A DNA stretch of 10,146 nucleotides from NCBI GenBank assembly GCA_037969115.1, contig JBBKWQ010000126.1:1-10146 (forward strand). The letters run 5' to 3'. Origin of the DNA: JBBKWQ01 sp037969115. Its GTDB lineage: Bacteria; Actinomycetota; Acidimicrobiia; Acidimicrobiales; Ilumatobacteraceae. A program made the translations under genes and the position numbers. Positions 1-6,217 of the stretch are shown here, piece after piece. A model generated the notes under the pieces. That model saw only the letters and a list, made by a program, of their open reading frames with translations, had not been told where the DNA came from and made no database searches. Within the stretch, counting starts at the first letter, position 1; each line of letters begins with the position of its first letter.

Positions 1-1
1 C

Positions 2-145
2 GGCATCGGCATGTACGCGATCAGCGATGGCAACGTCTCCTGGCGACCCGCCGTCGACACCAACCGGATCATCCGAGGTGGTCAAGTCCTCGTCGGGCTG
101 GTCTCACTGTGCATCACGATCGTGATGCTGCGGCGAGCACGCTGA
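2..145 (+). CDS. C-terminal end of a GerW/YtfJ-like membrane protein (partial)
   Basis: An open frame enters from the left edge and ends at TGA 143-145, giving the last 47 residues of a protein. The fragment reads as a short beta-hairpin-like stretch with 'SWRPAVDTNRIIRGGQ', then a hydrophobic segment (roughly VLVGLVSLCITIVML) and a basic RRAR tail, so the protein ends in a membrane helix with positive residues at its C-terminus. From memory, this pattern of an aspartate-asparagine-arginine stretch, GGQ and a terminal helix is seen in actinobacterial proteins of the GerW/YtfJ sporulation-protein family. With only the tail visible, the family call is tentative and no function can be assigned. 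It converges on asd, with 38 bp between the two stop codons. Confidence 0.5.
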   Translation, partial: GIGMYAISDGNVSWRPAVDTNRIIRGGQVLVGLVSLCITIVMLRRAR

Positions 146-183
146 CGACTGCGAACGAACTCGCCCGGACTGCTGGCGGAAAG

Positions 184-1215
184 TCAGCGCGATCGATCGA
201 CGAAGAGTTCCGCGATCTGCACGGTGTTCAGCGCGGCTCCCTTGCGCAGGTTGTCGCTGCTGACGAACATCGCCAAACCGCGTCCGTCGGGCACGCCCTC
301 GTCCTGGCGGATTCGGCCGACGTAGCTCGGATCCTGACCCGCAGCCTCCAAGGGGGTGGGTACGTCGCTGATGCTCACACCGGGCGCGTCGGCGAGTAGC
401 TCATATGCCCTGGCGACCGAGATGGGCGAACCGAATTCGGCGTTGATCGACAGCGAATGCCCGGTGAAGACCGGCACCCGCACACATGTGCCCGACACCA
501 GCAGGTCGGGGATGCCGAGAATCTTGCGGCTCTCGTTGCGGAGCTTCTTCTCCTCGTCGGTCTCGTACTCGCCGTCGTCGACGATCGAGCCGGCCAGGGG
601 CAACACATTGAACGCGATCGGCTTGGCGAACTTCTCCGGCGTCGGAAAGGTGACGGCCGATCCGTCATGGGTGAGTTCGGCTGCACGGTCGATGACCTGA
701 CGAGCCTGCTTGTCGAGTTCGTCGACGCCGGCCAGTCCCCCGCCGGAAACGGCCTGATAGGTGGAGGCGATGAGTCGGGTCAGACCGGCTTCGTCGTGCA
801 GCGGCTTGAGCACCGGCATGAATGCCATCGTGGTGCAGTTCGGATTGGCGATGATGCCCTTCGGCGCGTGGTGGATCTGCTCGGGATTCACCTCGCTCAC
901 CACGAGCGGCACATCTGGGTCCATCCGAAATGCGGACGAGTTGTCGATCACCGTCACTCCCGCCGCCGCGAACCTCGGCGCTAGCTCGCGAGACGACGTG
1001 GCACCGGCGGAGAACAGCGCGATGTCGAGACCGGTCGGGTCGGCGAGGGCCGCGTCTTCGACAATGATCTCGCCGTCGAGCCACGGCAGGGCGGAACCTG
1101 CGGAACGGGCCGAGGCGAAGAACCGAAGTTCGTCGACGGGAAAGTTTCGTTCGGCGAGCAGTCGCCGCATCACCGAACCGACCTGACCAGTTGCACCCAC
1201 GATTCCTACGCGCAT
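184..1215 (-). CDS. asd: Aspartate-semialdehyde dehydrogenase
   Basis: Cytoplasmic enzyme that reduces aspartyl-4-phosphate to aspartate-4-semialdehyde with NADPH, the second step of the lysine, threonine, methionine and diaminopimelate pathway. The 343-residue protein is of normal length. It opens with the nucleotide-binding loop GATGQVG (residues 7-13). DNSSAFRM (91-98) is the phosphate/substrate region, NPNCTT carries the catalytic cysteine (C127), STYQAVSGGG follows (about 151-160, active-site Q154), and FTGHSLSINAEF has the catalytic histidine (H253). The frame stays open upstream to 1377, but those 54 residues are basic, unlike the family and overlap the methyltransferase gene; the ATG at 1215 places the Rossmann strand directly at the N-terminus. 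No convincing Shine-Dalgarno sequence precedes it. It is the last gene of a lysC-methyltransferase-asd set, 49 bp after the methyltransferase. Confidence 0.96.
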   Translation of the reverse strand: MRVGIVGATGQVGSVMRRLLAERNFPVDELRFFASARSAGSALPWLDGEIIVEDAALADPTGLDIALFSAGATSSRELAPRFAAAGVTVIDNSSAFRMDPDVPLVVSEVNPEQIHHAPKGIIANPNCTTMAFMPVLKPLHDEAGLTRLIASTYQAVSGGGLAGVDELDKQARQVIDRAAELTHDGSAVTFPTPEKFAKPIAFNVLPLAGSIVDDGEYETDEEKKLRNESRKILGIPDLLVSGTCVRVPVFTGHSLSINAEFGSPISVARAYELLADAPGVSISDVPTPLEAAGQDPSYVGRIRQDEGVPDGRGLAMFVSSDNLRKGAALNTVQIAELFVDRSR

Positions 1216-1264
1216 GACCGACAGGCTAATGGTCGCGCACCGTCGAAGAACTCGACGGTTTCGG

Positions 1265-2089
1265 TCAGATGACCGTGGCGATGAGCCACCAGTGGTGCGG
1301 GTTGATGCCTTCGAAGGTGCGCGATTCGGTGCCGTATCCTGCGATCTTGCTCGTCGGGTTCTTCCAGACCTGCACATCGGTGAGTTGAGGCAACAGCGGG
1401 CCGATCACCTGGTCGGGACTGAGCCGGTTCGCCTGCCAGCCGAGCCGTGCCATGAAGCGGTGCGACGCCAACCATGTTCCGAGCTTGGGAACGCGGAACA
1501 GCGTCCGGGCCACCTTCCCGACGGGGAGGACGACGACGTCGAGCGGCGAATGGCCGCGATAGTTGAGCACGACCTTGCCACCAGGTCTGACGACTCGGAC
1601 CGCCTCGCCCGTGAGGTCGAGCGCGTCATCGACGTCGCAATGTTGGAACGTGATGTACGAGAACGCCAGGTCGAACGAGTTCGGCGGCTGGTCGAGCGTG
1701 CGGCCATCCTCGACGTGCAGCGTACGGAGACGATCGATCCGACCGAAACGCGCCACGGACTCGTGGCATCGTTCGAGGAACCCGTGATCGAGGTCGGACG
1801 CGATCACGGTGCCGAATTCACGCGTGAAGGCGCAGGTCATCCTGCCGATGCCGCAACCGATCTCGATCATGGAGCGTTGCTGATTGGCCGGTTCGCGTAG
1901 CCCGAACTGTTCGAGGTACGCCGGTACTTCGTCGTCACCCGACGCGACGAACTCCGCCAACGTCAGATCTGAGCCGGTCTCGTTGTTGAACACCCACCCC
2001 GTCTCGCGGACCACGTCGTCGCCGCTCGCGAACCGCTCGGTGACGCGCCCCGCCGTCTTCCAAGGAATCAGTTGAGTCCGGCGACGCAT
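1265..2089 (-). CDS. Class I SAM-dependent methyltransferase
   Basis: Predicted soluble methyltransferase of 274 residues; the acceptor is unknown. The Rossmann methyltransferase core is clear: motif I IEIGCGIGRMT at about 75-85 for S-adenosylmethionine, an acidic motif II region ASDLDHGF at 97-104, NSFDLAFSYITFQHC at 137-151 (motif IV position) and VVRPGGKVVLNYRG at about 166-179 (motif V/VI). The N-terminal 70 residues and the tail after 200 carry no motif I recognise; the tail ends in the aromatic stretch HHWWLIA. It sits between lysC and asd on the same strand, 66 bp after lysC and 49 bp before asd, so it is probably co-transcribed with them, although nothing in its sequence links it to aspartate-family amino acids. 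The ATG at 2089 lacks a strong Shine-Dalgarno sequence. Confidence 0.85.
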   Translation of the reverse strand: MRRRTQLIPWKTAGRVTERFASGDDVVRETGWVFNNETGSDLTLAEFVASGDDEVPAYLEQFGLREPANQQRSMIEIGCGIGRMTCAFTREFGTVIASDLDHGFLERCHESVARFGRIDRLRTLHVEDGRTLDQPPNSFDLAFSYITFQHCDVDDALDLTGEAVRVVRPGGKVVLNYRGHSPLDVVVLPVGKVARTLFRVPKLGTWLASHRFMARLGWQANRLSPDQVIGPLLPQLTDVQVWKNPTSKIAGYGTESRTFEGINPHHWWLIATVI

Positions 2090-2155
2090 AGACGGATTCT
2101 GTCAGATCGCGCCGGCGTTCGCCCAGCAGACTCGACGGAACCGGCTGGTCACCGG

Positions 2156-2668
2156 CTAATTCCGCTCGGGGAGCGGAGCCGAGTACGCCTGACCGGAATC
2201 GAGCCCGAACGCTGTGTGCAAGGCAACGGCAGCACGCTCCATGTCGGCAACGGCGATGACGACGGAGATCCGAATCGTCGACGTCGAGATCATCTCGATG
2301 TTCACGTTCTCGTCGGCCAGCACGCGGAACATCTTGGCGGCGATGCCCGGCGACGATTTCATGCCCGCTCCGACGAGCGAGAGCTTCGCGATGTCGTTGT
2401 CGTGCGTGACACCGGCAGCGCCCATCTCGTCGGCCATGCGCTGCACGATCGTCTCGGCCACCGACATATCGGCCAGCGGCACCGTGAAGCTGATATCGGT
2501 GGTGCCATCGGTCGACGTGTTCTGAACGATCATGTCGACGTTCACGTTCGCGTCGGCGAGCGGCTCGAACAGCGTCGCCGATACGCCCGGCCGATCGGGC
2601 ACCGCAAGCACGGTGACCTTGGCCTCGCTCGAGTCGGTGACGACTCCGGAGATGACGGGATCTTCCAC
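2156..2668 (-). CDS. lysC: Probable internal in-frame start: aspartate kinase beta subunit
   Basis: Within lysC, codon 247 is GTG (2668-2666), preceded by AGAGGAG at 2681-2675 with a 6-nt gap, a better ribosome-binding site than that of any other gene here. Translation would give a 170-residue protein starting at VEDPVISG and containing only the two ACT domains. In Bacillus subtilis and Corynebacterium glutamicum, class II aspartate kinases are known to make such a beta subunit from an in-frame internal start at nearly this position, forming an alpha2beta2 enzyme whose beta chains take part in feedback regulation. The signal is directly visible; use of this start here is inferred. Confidence 0.6.
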   Translation of the reverse strand: MEDPVISGVVTDSSEAKVTVLAVPDRPGVSATLFEPLADANVNVDMIVQNTSTDGTTDISFTVPLADMSVAETIVQRMADEMGAAGVTHDNDIAKLSLVGAGMKSSPGIAAKMFRVLADENVNIEMISTSTIRISVVIAVADMERAAVALHTAFGLDSGQAYSAPLPERN

Positions 2669-3406
2669 GGACGGCTCCTCTGAGGTGACCCACGTGCCCG
2701 TCTCCCAGGTGAAACTGGAACGCACGTGCAGTGGGACGTTGTGATTGCGTGCGAATTCGACCGACCGGAGTGCGAGCACCTTCGAACCGGCGCCGGCCAT
2801 CTCGAGCATCTCGTCGAAGTTGATCTTGGCGAGTTTGCGGGCCAGGGGCACGATGCGTGGATCGGCCGAGAACACCCCGGTGACGTCGGTGTAGATCTCG
2901 CAGGACGAAGCACCCAACGCCTTGGCCAGTGCCGATGCGGTGAGGTCGGACGCACCCCGCCCCATCGTGGTGATCTCCTTCGCGGTCGAGACTCCCTGAA
3001 AACCGGCGATCACGGCGACCTTGCCCTCGGCGAGCGCCTTGCGGACCCGGTCACCCTTGACCTCGACGATCTTGGCCTTGCGGTGCGAGGTGTCGGTGAT
3101 GATGCCGACCTGGCTCCCGGTGAAGCTGATCGCCTCGATACCTCGATCGGCGAGCGCCATCGTCATCAAGGCCGCCGTCTGACGTTCGCCTGTCGTGAGC
3201 AACATGTCCATCTCGCGACCTGGCTGCGTACGCGACACCGAATCGGCCAGCGCGATGAGGTTGTCGGTCGCCTTGCCCATGGCCGAGACCACGACGACGA
3301 CCTCGTGACCGTGACGCTGGGTGATGGCGATGTTCTCGGCCACCGCGCGAATGCGGTCGGGATCGGCGACGGATGTGCCGCCGTACTTCTGAACGATCAG
3401 TCCCAC
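2156..3406 (-). CDS. lysC: Aspartate kinase (alpha subunit, full length)
   Basis: Cytoplasmic enzyme phosphorylating aspartate to aspartyl-4-phosphate, the entry step to lysine, threonine and methionine. The 416-residue protein is close to the roughly 420 residues usual in actinobacteria. The N-terminal amino-acid-kinase domain (1 to about 240) has KYGGTSV at 7-13, TTGERQTAAL at 71-80, the GRGASDLTA nucleotide/substrate loop at 149-157 and YTDVTGVFSADPR at 172-184. Two ACT regulatory domains follow: about 263-330, with VQNTSTDGTTDISFT, and about 342-405, with KLSLVGAGMKSSPGIAAKMF. These make it a class II feedback-regulated enzyme, in which lysine and/or threonine usually bind the ACT domains. 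The start is GTG at 3406, chosen because it places KYGGTSV at the N-terminus as in the family. It heads the leftward operon. One oddity is threonine (T377) where relatives I remember have glutamate in the STSEIRIS motif. Confidence 0.96.
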   Translation of the reverse strand: MGLIVQKYGGTSVADPDRIRAVAENIAITQRHGHEVVVVVSAMGKATDNLIALADSVSRTQPGREMDMLLTTGERQTAALMTMALADRGIEAISFTGSQVGIITDTSHRKAKIVEVKGDRVRKALAEGKVAVIAGFQGVSTAKEITTMGRGASDLTASALAKALGASSCEIYTDVTGVFSADPRIVPLARKLAKINFDEMLEMAGAGSKVLALRSVEFARNHNVPLHVRSSFTWETGTWVTSEEPSVEDPVISGVVTDSSEAKVTVLAVPDRPGVSATLFEPLADANVNVDMIVQNTSTDGTTDISFTVPLADMSVAETIVQRMADEMGAAGVTHDNDIAKLSLVGAGMKSSPGIAAKMFRVLADENVNIEMISTSTIRISVVIAVADMERAAVALHTAFGLDSGQAYSAPLPERN

Positions 3407-3415
3407 GGTTTCGAG

Positions 3416-3421
3416 ATCCTA
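3416..3421 (-). promoter_or_regulatory. Possible -10 element (TAGGAT) of the lysC operon
   Basis: Read leftward, TAGGAT lies 9 nt before the lysC GTG start (3406). As a -10 hexamer it would give a transcript beginning at or a few bases before the start codon. No good -35 is visible 17-18 nt upstream. The same bases contain AGGA, 10 nt from the GTG, and could act as a Shine-Dalgarno sequence instead; the two readings exclude each other unless transcription starts further upstream. Confidence 0.35.
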
Positions 3422-3445
3422 CCTGCCGTACCGACCACACTCATG

Positions 3446-3478
3446 GCTGAGTTCAGCGGTCGCGCGCCAATGCTCAGC
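3446..3478. repeat. Inverted repeats in the lysC / hydrolase divergent region
   Basis: GCTGA-GT-TCAGC (3446-3457) is a perfect 5-bp inverted repeat with a 2-bp centre. GCTGAG at 3446-3451 also pairs with CTCAGC at 3473-3478. They lie between the two divergent start codons and could form a regulator-binding site for lysC, the hydrolase gene or both. No regulator is identified, and short palindromes are frequent in GC-rich DNA. Confidence 0.3.
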
Positions 3479-3503
3479 GCTCGATGCCGACGGTAACGTC
3501 GAT

Positions 3504-4412
3504 GTGGTGATCACTGACTGGGGAGACTCGCACCGACGGCTCACCGACCGGGTCAGCGTGCTCACGGGTGACTCCAACGGCATGTACCCGTCGGGCAACT
3601 CGCTCGTGGTGCGCGGAGACGGCGAAACGGTGATCATCGACCCATCCGTTTCCGTCGCACGACGTGGCGGGGCGCCGCTCGCGATCGACGCCATCGTCAA
3701 CTCGCACGGGCACGAAGACCACGTCGCCGGGAACGGAACGTTCCCCGATGCCCGAGTCCACATCCATCACGACGATCTGGGTGGCGCCCGGAGCCTCGAC
3801 GGGCTGCTCGACATGTATGGGCTCGAGGGTGAGACCCGCGCGAACTTCGGCCGCGAGATCATCGAAGAGTTCCACTACACCGCCCGTCCGGACGCTGAGG
3901 GTTTCAGCGACGGGCACGTTTTCGACCTCGGCGGCGCCACCGTCGAGGCCGTGCATCTTCCCGGACACACCCGCGGTCACAGTGGCTTTCGAGTGAGCGG
4001 TGGGGTGTTCTTCCTCTCCGACATCGATCTGACGGGTTTCGGGCCGTACTACGGCGATGTGTGGAGCGACCTCGAAGACTTCGAGCGCTCACTCGATCTG
4101 GTTCGTCACGAGGAGGCCGAGTTCTACGTGACGTTCCATCACAAGGGGGTGATCGAGGGACGAGCGAAGTTCATCGAGATGCTCGACGCCTTCGCGGCAG
4201 TGATCCCCCGTCGCCACGACGCAATGCTCGAGTACCTCGTCGAACCGCACAGCATCGACGAGATGGTGCGGCATCGATTCGTCTACCGTCCGCACGTCGA
4301 GGCGACCTTTGCCGACTCGGTCGAGCATCGCAGCGCAGAGCTCCACCTGCAGCGGATGGTGAAGCGAGGCGAAGCGCACGAGGTCGAGCCGGGCCGGTAT
4401 CAGCGGCGCTGA
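3504..4412 (+). CDS. Metallo-beta-lactamase-fold hydrolase
   Basis: Predicted soluble metal-dependent hydrolase of 302 residues. The family's metal ligands are in order: SHGHEDH at 67-73 (the HxHxDH motif: H68, H70, D72, H73), LPGHTRGHS at 152-160 (H155), FLSDIDLTGFGP at 170-181 (D173), and H212 or H213 in FHHKG. This is the full set for a two-metal site as in glyoxalase II-like enzymes. The region after 220 is helical and resembles the small C-terminal domain of many such hydrolases. The substrate cannot be told from sequence. Two adjacent GTG codons (3504 and 3507) are candidate starts and neither has a Shine-Dalgarno sequence, so a leaderless transcript is possible. It diverges from lysC across 97 bp and converges on the sortase gene, with 41 bp between stops. 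Confidence 0.88.
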   Translation: MVITDWGDSHRRLTDRVSVLTGDSNGMYPSGNSLVVRGDGETVIIDPSVSVARRGGAPLAIDAIVNSHGHEDHVAGNGTFPDARVHIHHDDLGGARSLDGLLDMYGLEGETRANFGREIIEEFHYTARPDAEGFSDGHVFDLGGATVEAVHLPGHTRGHSGFRVSGGVFFLSDIDLTGFGPYYGDVWSDLEDFERSLDLVRHEEAEFYVTFHHKGVIEGRAKFIEMLDAFAAVIPRRHDAMLEYLVEPHSIDEMVRHRFVYRPHVEATFADSVEHRSAELHLQRMVKRGEAHEVEPGRYQRR

Positions 4413-4453
4413 CCGACCTCGACTCGATCACGAAAGCAGCCGGAGCGACCGTG

Positions 4454-5221
4454 TCATGAAATGGGCACGGCGTAGGCCACGACGTTGTCCTCGTAGCTGC
4501 GTTGATCACTGTTGTAGCGACCACCGCAGGTGAACAGCACGAGCGTCGGGTCACCCCGTTTGGCCCACACTCGCTCACCCGGCAGTTCGTCCTTGTCGTA
4601 GAGCGTGATCTCCGTGATCACGAATGACGCGATGCTGCCGTCCTCGTACTCGATGTCGACCTGCTCGCCGCCGTCGAGATCGCGGAGATAGCGAAACACG
4701 CCCTCGACGCCGCGGAAGTTGACGTGGGCCGCGAGTACCGATGCACCATCGCCGCCCGGCGCCGAGCTGCCCCGGTACCAGCCGACCACCAGCGGATCGG
4801 GAACATCGAGCTCGCCTCCTTCTTTCACGCCAACGGGATCGATCGGTGCGTCGACCACGTTGATGTCGGGAATCGAGATGGCGATCGGCTTGACTTCGGC
4901 GACATGGTCGGCGGGGTCGTAGCGTGCCGAGCCGACCGGCGCCACGAGAGCGGCGAACTCGGACAGAGGCCTGGTGGGGCCGACCATCGTAGTCGAGGTC
5001 TGTTCGGTCGTCGGCGGCGATGCCGGTGATGTCTTGTTGCGAGCGACATCGACGCCCGGCGGATCCGGGACGACCGACGCGCCCGTGCCCGCCTCCGAAG
5101 AGGCGGGCACCATCGCATCGCGATCAACGGTGATTCCGGGGGGAGTCGTCGACGAAGCACCGGTGCAAGCTGCGGCCACGAGTGCCACAGCCGGCACGAT
5201 TGCGATGCGAGGCAGGCGCAC
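4454..5221 (-). CDS. Class F-type sortase, probable lipoprotein
   Basis: Cysteine transpeptidase that would cleave a C-terminal sorting signal on an exported protein and attach the protein to the cell wall or another amine. The 255-residue protein has an N-terminal hydrophobic segment ending in VAAAC (C19, lipobox-like), then a low-complexity Ser/Thr/Pro linker to about residue 85. The sortase domain occupies about 108-254: AAHVNF with catalytic H166, a central DGGEQVDIEYEDG stretch, LFTCGG with catalytic C232, and R241 in DQRSYEDNVVAYA as the likely catalytic arginine. This motif set matches the small class E/F sortases of actinobacteria. The start is GTG at 5221, 9 bp after the stop of the DUF4397 gene, so the two are probably co-transcribed and possibly translationally coupled. 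The DUF4397 protein is the obvious candidate substrate. Predicted location: outer face of the membrane. Confidence 0.9.
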   Translation of the reverse strand: MRLPRIAIVPAVALVAAACTGASSTTPPGITVDRDAMVPASSEAGTGASVVPDPPGVDVARNKTSPASPPTTEQTSTTMVGPTRPLSEFAALVAPVGSARYDPADHVAEVKPIAISIPDINVVDAPIDPVGVKEGGELDVPDPLVVGWYRGSSAPGGDGASVLAAHVNFRGVEGVFRYLRDLDGGEQVDIEYEDGSIASFVITEITLYDKDELPGERVWAKRGDPTLVLFTCGGRYNSDQRSYEDNVVAYAVPIS

Positions 5222-5230
5222 GGCGTTCGA

Positions 5231-6034
5231 TCAGGCCTGGTTGCGGGCTCGGCTGAACATTGCGGCGCCCATGAGGCCGACGAGGCCGACGGCGATCACC
5301 GGCAGCACGGGGAAGCCGGAACCGTCGATCGGGGCGTCACCGGTGTTGATGCGGCTCGGGGCCGAGCCGAGTCCGTCGATCGATTCGGTGAGCACGGTGA
5401 GCGACTCGTCGTCGAGCGAACCGACCGCGTACACCGTGAGGCTGGTGCCATCGGCGATCGTGAGGTCGGCCGGGCCGATCACGACGGGCTCGGTCGCCCC
5501 GGTGGGAACCACGCTGGCACTGATGGTGCCGACGGCCAGATCGATCGATCCTTCGTTCGGATTGGTGACATTCGTGAATGCTGGATCACCGTTGGCCAGG
5601 ATGTCAACGGCTGGAGCTGCGGCCGTGTGGCGGACGACCAGTCGTCCTTCGCCGGCGGCAATCGTGCTGACATCGTTCTCGAAGACGCCGATGGTCGGGG
5701 TGCCGTCGGCGTCGAGATGGGCGATCAAGGTGTAGTTGCCGCTGGCCGGAAGGGCCACGTCGCCAGCGTCGATCGCGACGGTGTCGGTGCCTGCGACCTT
5801 GACCTGTACACCGGCGAGGGTCTCGCCGGCGAGCGACGAGAGATCCTGGGTGTCGCCGAAGGCGAACCCTTCGAAGACGTTGGCGCCGTTGGCGGCAACG
5901 TCGACTTCGACCCCGGGAATGCCGTGGATGAGGTGAATCCTCGCGGCGTCCTGGGCCTGGGCTCCCGATGAGAACCCGACGAGAGCGGCAGCCCCGAGCA
6001 GCGTGGCCCCGAGCAGTTTGGTGAGTGAGCGCAT
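5231..6034 (-). CDS. Secreted DUF4397 protein with C-terminal membrane anchor
   Basis: Exported surface protein of 267 residues; DUF4397 has no established activity. A Sec signal peptide covers 1-27 (basic RSLTK, hydrophobic core, cleavage after AQA). The mature part has two related units, one starting ARIHLIHGIPGVEVDVAANG (31-50) and one starting RLVVRHTAAAPAVDILANGD (131-150), typical of DUF4397 immunoglobulin-like repeats. After a linker with RINTGDAPIDGSG (228-240), the protein ends in a hydrophobic helix (about 241-260) and the basic tail SRARNQA, the layout of a sortase substrate but without LPXTG. The ATG at 6034 follows AAAAGGAT at 6048-6041, a good ribosome-binding site. It is the first gene of a two-gene operon with the sortase and is divergent from the sigma factor gene, with a matching promoter element upstream (6071-6099). 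Confidence 0.88.
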   Translation of the reverse strand: MRSLTKLLGATLLGAAALVGFSSGAQAQDAARIHLIHGIPGVEVDVAANGANVFEGFAFGDTQDLSSLAGETLAGVQVKVAGTDTVAIDAGDVALPASGNYTLIAHLDADGTPTIGVFENDVSTIAAGEGRLVVRHTAAAPAVDILANGDPAFTNVTNPNEGSIDLAVGTISASVVPTGATEPVVIGPADLTIADGTSLTVYAVGSLDDESLTVLTESIDGLGSAPSRINTGDAPIDGSGFPVLPVIAVGLVGLMGAAMFSRARNQA

Positions 6035-6070
6035 GTGATCATCCTTTTCGTGAGTGGAACTTCTCCTGCT

Positions 6071-6099
6071 CTACGGATGTCACTCGACGTTTGGATGCA
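6071..6099 (-). promoter_or_regulatory. Candidate ECF sigma promoter of the DUF4397-sortase operon
   Basis: Read leftward, TGCATCCAAACG (6099-6088), a 10-nt spacer and TCCGTAG (6077-6071) form a -35/-10 pair. The core CATCCAA to CGTAG spacing (15 nt) is in the range of ECF sigma factors, whose -10 element is usually CGT-based. A nearly identical element with the same spacing faces the other way in front of the sigma gene. Transcription would start near 6062-6065, giving a leader of about 30 nt that contains the AAAAGGAT ribosome-binding site. An A+T-rich tract lies directly upstream (6100-6120). I infer that the adjacent sigma factor recognises it. Confidence 0.72.
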
Positions 6100-6120
6100 T
6101 GTTTATCACTAATAATTTGA
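6100..6120 (-). promoter_or_regulatory. A+T-rich, UP-like tract upstream of the DUF4397 promoter
   Basis: Read leftward the tract contains AAATTATTAGTGATAAAC, strikingly A+T-rich for this GC-rich DNA. It abuts the -35 element of the DUF4397 promoter on its upstream side, where UP elements contact the RNA polymerase alpha subunit. The opposite promoter has no such tract. The function is inferred from position and composition only. Confidence 0.4.
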
Positions 6121-6179
6121 TCCAGGCCCTCAGCCGGACTCGTCACCGCTGACAGGGAGCGGAGAACGATGCGCCCCAC

Positions 6180-6208
6180 TGCATCCAAGCGGACCCCCGG
6201 CTTCGTAG
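6180..6208 (+). promoter_or_regulatory. Candidate ECF sigma autoregulatory promoter
   Basis: TGCATCCAAGCG (6180-6191), a 10-nt spacer (6192-6201) and TTCGTAG (6202-6208) match the oppositely oriented element at 6099-6071 in 11 of 12 and 6 of 7 positions with identical spacing. The -10 ends 9 nt before the sigma factor ATG at 6218, so the transcript would begin at or within a few bases of the start codon (leaderless or nearly so). ECF sigma factors commonly activate their own operon; here that is inferred from the shared motif. Confidence 0.72.
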
Positions 6209-6217
6209 TACCTCTGT

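Noticed and set aside
146..183. Terminator between the two convergent genes at the left edge
   Set aside because: I could find no convincing stem-loop or T-run in these 38 bp.
1216..1377. 54-residue N-terminal extension of asd
   Set aside because: The extension is basic, unlike the family, overlaps the end of the methyltransferase gene, and would place the Rossmann nucleotide loop far from the N-terminus.
2726..3496. 256-codon rightward open frame opposite lysC
   Set aside because: Shadow of lysC, which carries every aspartate kinase motif in its own frame.
4413..4453. Terminator between the hydrolase and sortase genes
   Set aside because: Only short self-complementary stretches such as TCGACTCGA are present, with no hairpin and T-run.
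4974..5735. 253-codon rightward open frame opposite the sortase and DUF4397 genes
   Set aside because: Covers parts of two genes with clear families and shows only Ser/Thr/Pro-rich shadow sequence.
6057..6083. Rightward GGAAC ... GTC pair as a sigma promoter
   Set aside because: GGAAC and GTC are 18 nt apart, lie about 135 bp from the sigma start and overlap the leftward promoter; the duplicated TGCATCC element is much better supported.
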